Shown here piece after piece: positions 5,030 to 5,805 of a DNA stretch of 5,805 bases. The position numbers and the translations under genes were made by a program. The DNA comes from JBFGFG01 sp041627475. Lineage in GTDB: Bacteria; Actinomycetota; Nitriliruptoria; Nitriliruptorales; Nitriliruptoraceae. Positions within the stretch are counted from its first letter, which is position 1. Every line of letters begins with the position of its first letter. The stretch spans positions 1 to 5,805 of the forward strand of contig JBFKQZ010000204.1 of NCBI GenBank assembly GCA_041627475.1, written 5' to 3'. Under the pieces are notes generated by a model. The model was given only the letters and a program-made list of their open reading frames with translations, ran no database searches and was not told the DNA's origin.

Positions 5030-5805
5030 GTGAGCGACACGTCGACCGCCCCGCGGCGCCGCCTCATCGAAGCCGGCGAGGGCGCCAGCTTCGGTGCGTT
5101 CGAGCCGAAGGACTGGGGCTTCATCGCGGCGATCGCGGTGACCTGGGGCTCGTCGTTCCTCTTCATCGCGATGGGGCTCGACGCCTTCGCCCCGGGTGTC
5201 GTGTCGCTCCTCCGGGTCGCGCTCGGTGCCCTGACCCTGTCGCTGTTCCCCCGCGCGCGGAAGCCGATCAGTGACCGCGGGGACCTGCTGCGGATCGCGG
5301 TCCTCGGCCAGCTCTGGATCGGGGTGCCGTTCCTGCTCTTCCCCATCGCGCAGCAGCACGTCGACTCGTCGGTCGCCGGGATGATCAACGCGTCGATGCC
5401 GATCGCCGCCACGACCTGGGGCATCGTGCTGCTGCGCCGGTTGCCGGGCCGCATCCAGCTGGTCGGCCTCGGGGTCGGCTTCCTCGGCATCGTGGGCGTC
5501 TTCCTCCCCCAGCTGCGCGAGTCCCAGGCCACGGCCTTCGGGGCCCTCCTGCTGCTCCTGGCCATCGTCCTGTACGGGCTGTCGACGCACCTCGTGGTGC
5601 CCCTGCAGCAGCGGTACGGCGGCATCGCCGTGATCTGGCGCGCGCAGCTGTCCGCGCTCGTGCTGATCGCACCGGTCGGCCTGTGGCAGCTCCCCGAGTC
5701 GACCTTCGCGTGGTCGTCGGCGCTGGCGATGATCCCGCTCGGTGTCGTCGGCACCGGCCTGGCGCTGGTCTGGATGGCCGACCTCGCCGGCCGGGTGGGC
5801 GGCTC
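5030..5805 (+). CDS. EamA/DMT-superfamily transporter, N-terminal 258 residues (3' end outside window)
   Basis: The frame is open from GTG at 5030 to the right edge without a stop. The product is an inner-membrane protein of the drug/metabolite transporter superfamily, which moves small metabolites, often as exporters of amino acids or related compounds; the substrate cannot be read from sequence. A hydrophilic N-terminal tail of about 28 residues is followed by helices near 29-48, 57-74, 86-104, 112-134, 142-160, 168-187, 200-220 and 230-250. Typical EamA features are VTWGSSFLFI (37-46) in helix 1, LLRVALGAL (60-68) in helix 2, GMINASMPI (117-125), then RLPGRIQLVGLGVGFLGIVGV before the second repeat, and GTGLALVWM (241-249) in the second EamA unit. 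Members usually have 10 helices and about 290-310 residues, so some 40-50 residues with the last two helices lie beyond the window. It diverges from the 77-residue gene across 143 bp. Confidence 0.88.
   Translation, partial: MSDTSTAPRRRLIEAGEGASFGAFEPKDWGFIAAIAVTWGSSFLFIAMGLDAFAPGVVSLLRVALGALTLSLFPRARKPISDRGDLLRIAVLGQLWIGVPFLLFPIAQQHVDSSVAGMINASMPIAATTWGIVLLRRLPGRIQLVGLGVGFLGIVGVFLPQLRESQATAFGALLLLLAIVLYGLSTHLVVPLQQRYGGIAVIWRAQLSALVLIAPVGLWQLPESTFAWSSALAMIPLGVVGTGLALVWMADLAGRVGG

Noticed and set aside
4753..5754. Open frame of 333 codons on - opposite the DMT transporter
   Set aside because: Antisense to a clear EamA-type transporter; composition is random-like.

Overview
The window is very GC-rich (by eye about 70% or more, with strong G/C preference at third codon positions). 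It reads as ordinary chromosome of a high-GC actinomycete-type bacterium (Actinomycetota). The support for this is a CarD-type RNA polymerase regulator with the actinobacterial arrangement, GTG starts on all five genes whose start is visible, and best family resemblance to actinobacterial proteins. I cannot place it below phylum. I see no rRNA, tRNA, CRISPR array, insertion sequence, integrase or toxin/defence gene.

Layout from left to right:
(1) The 3' end of a carD gene on +, cut by the left edge, ending at 415.
(2) A perfect 12-bp-stem hairpin at 433-460, between two convergent genes.
(3) A 722-residue CPA2-type cation:proton antiporter on - (467-2635), with a membrane Na/H-exchanger domain and two C-terminal universal stress protein (USP) domains.
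(4) A 163-bp divergent intergenic region.
(5) An unrecognised soluble acidic 195-residue protein on + (2799-3386). It overlaps tail to tail by 19 bp with the next gene.
(6) An acyl-CoA dehydrogenase of the ACAD10/ACAD11-like subgroup on - (3368-4585).
(7) A 77-residue membrane-anchored small protein on - (4653-4886), upstream of the dehydrogenase and probably co-transcribed with it.
(8) A 143-bp divergent intergenic region.
(9) An EamA/DMT-type 10-helix transporter on +, starting at 5030 and cut by the right edge.

The genes do not form one obvious pathway. CarD is a global transcription factor. The antiporter would serve ion or pH homeostasis, perhaps gated by its USP domains. The dehydrogenase belongs to acyl-CoA catabolism, and the DMT protein would export or import a small metabolite.

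I found no convincing new multi-gene system. The best points for a second look are: the antiporter lacks the acidic ion-binding pair expected in its core helix and carries degenerate USP nucleotide loops; the dehydrogenase has Asp where classical enzymes have the catalytic Glu; and the 195-residue protein belongs to no family I recognise.
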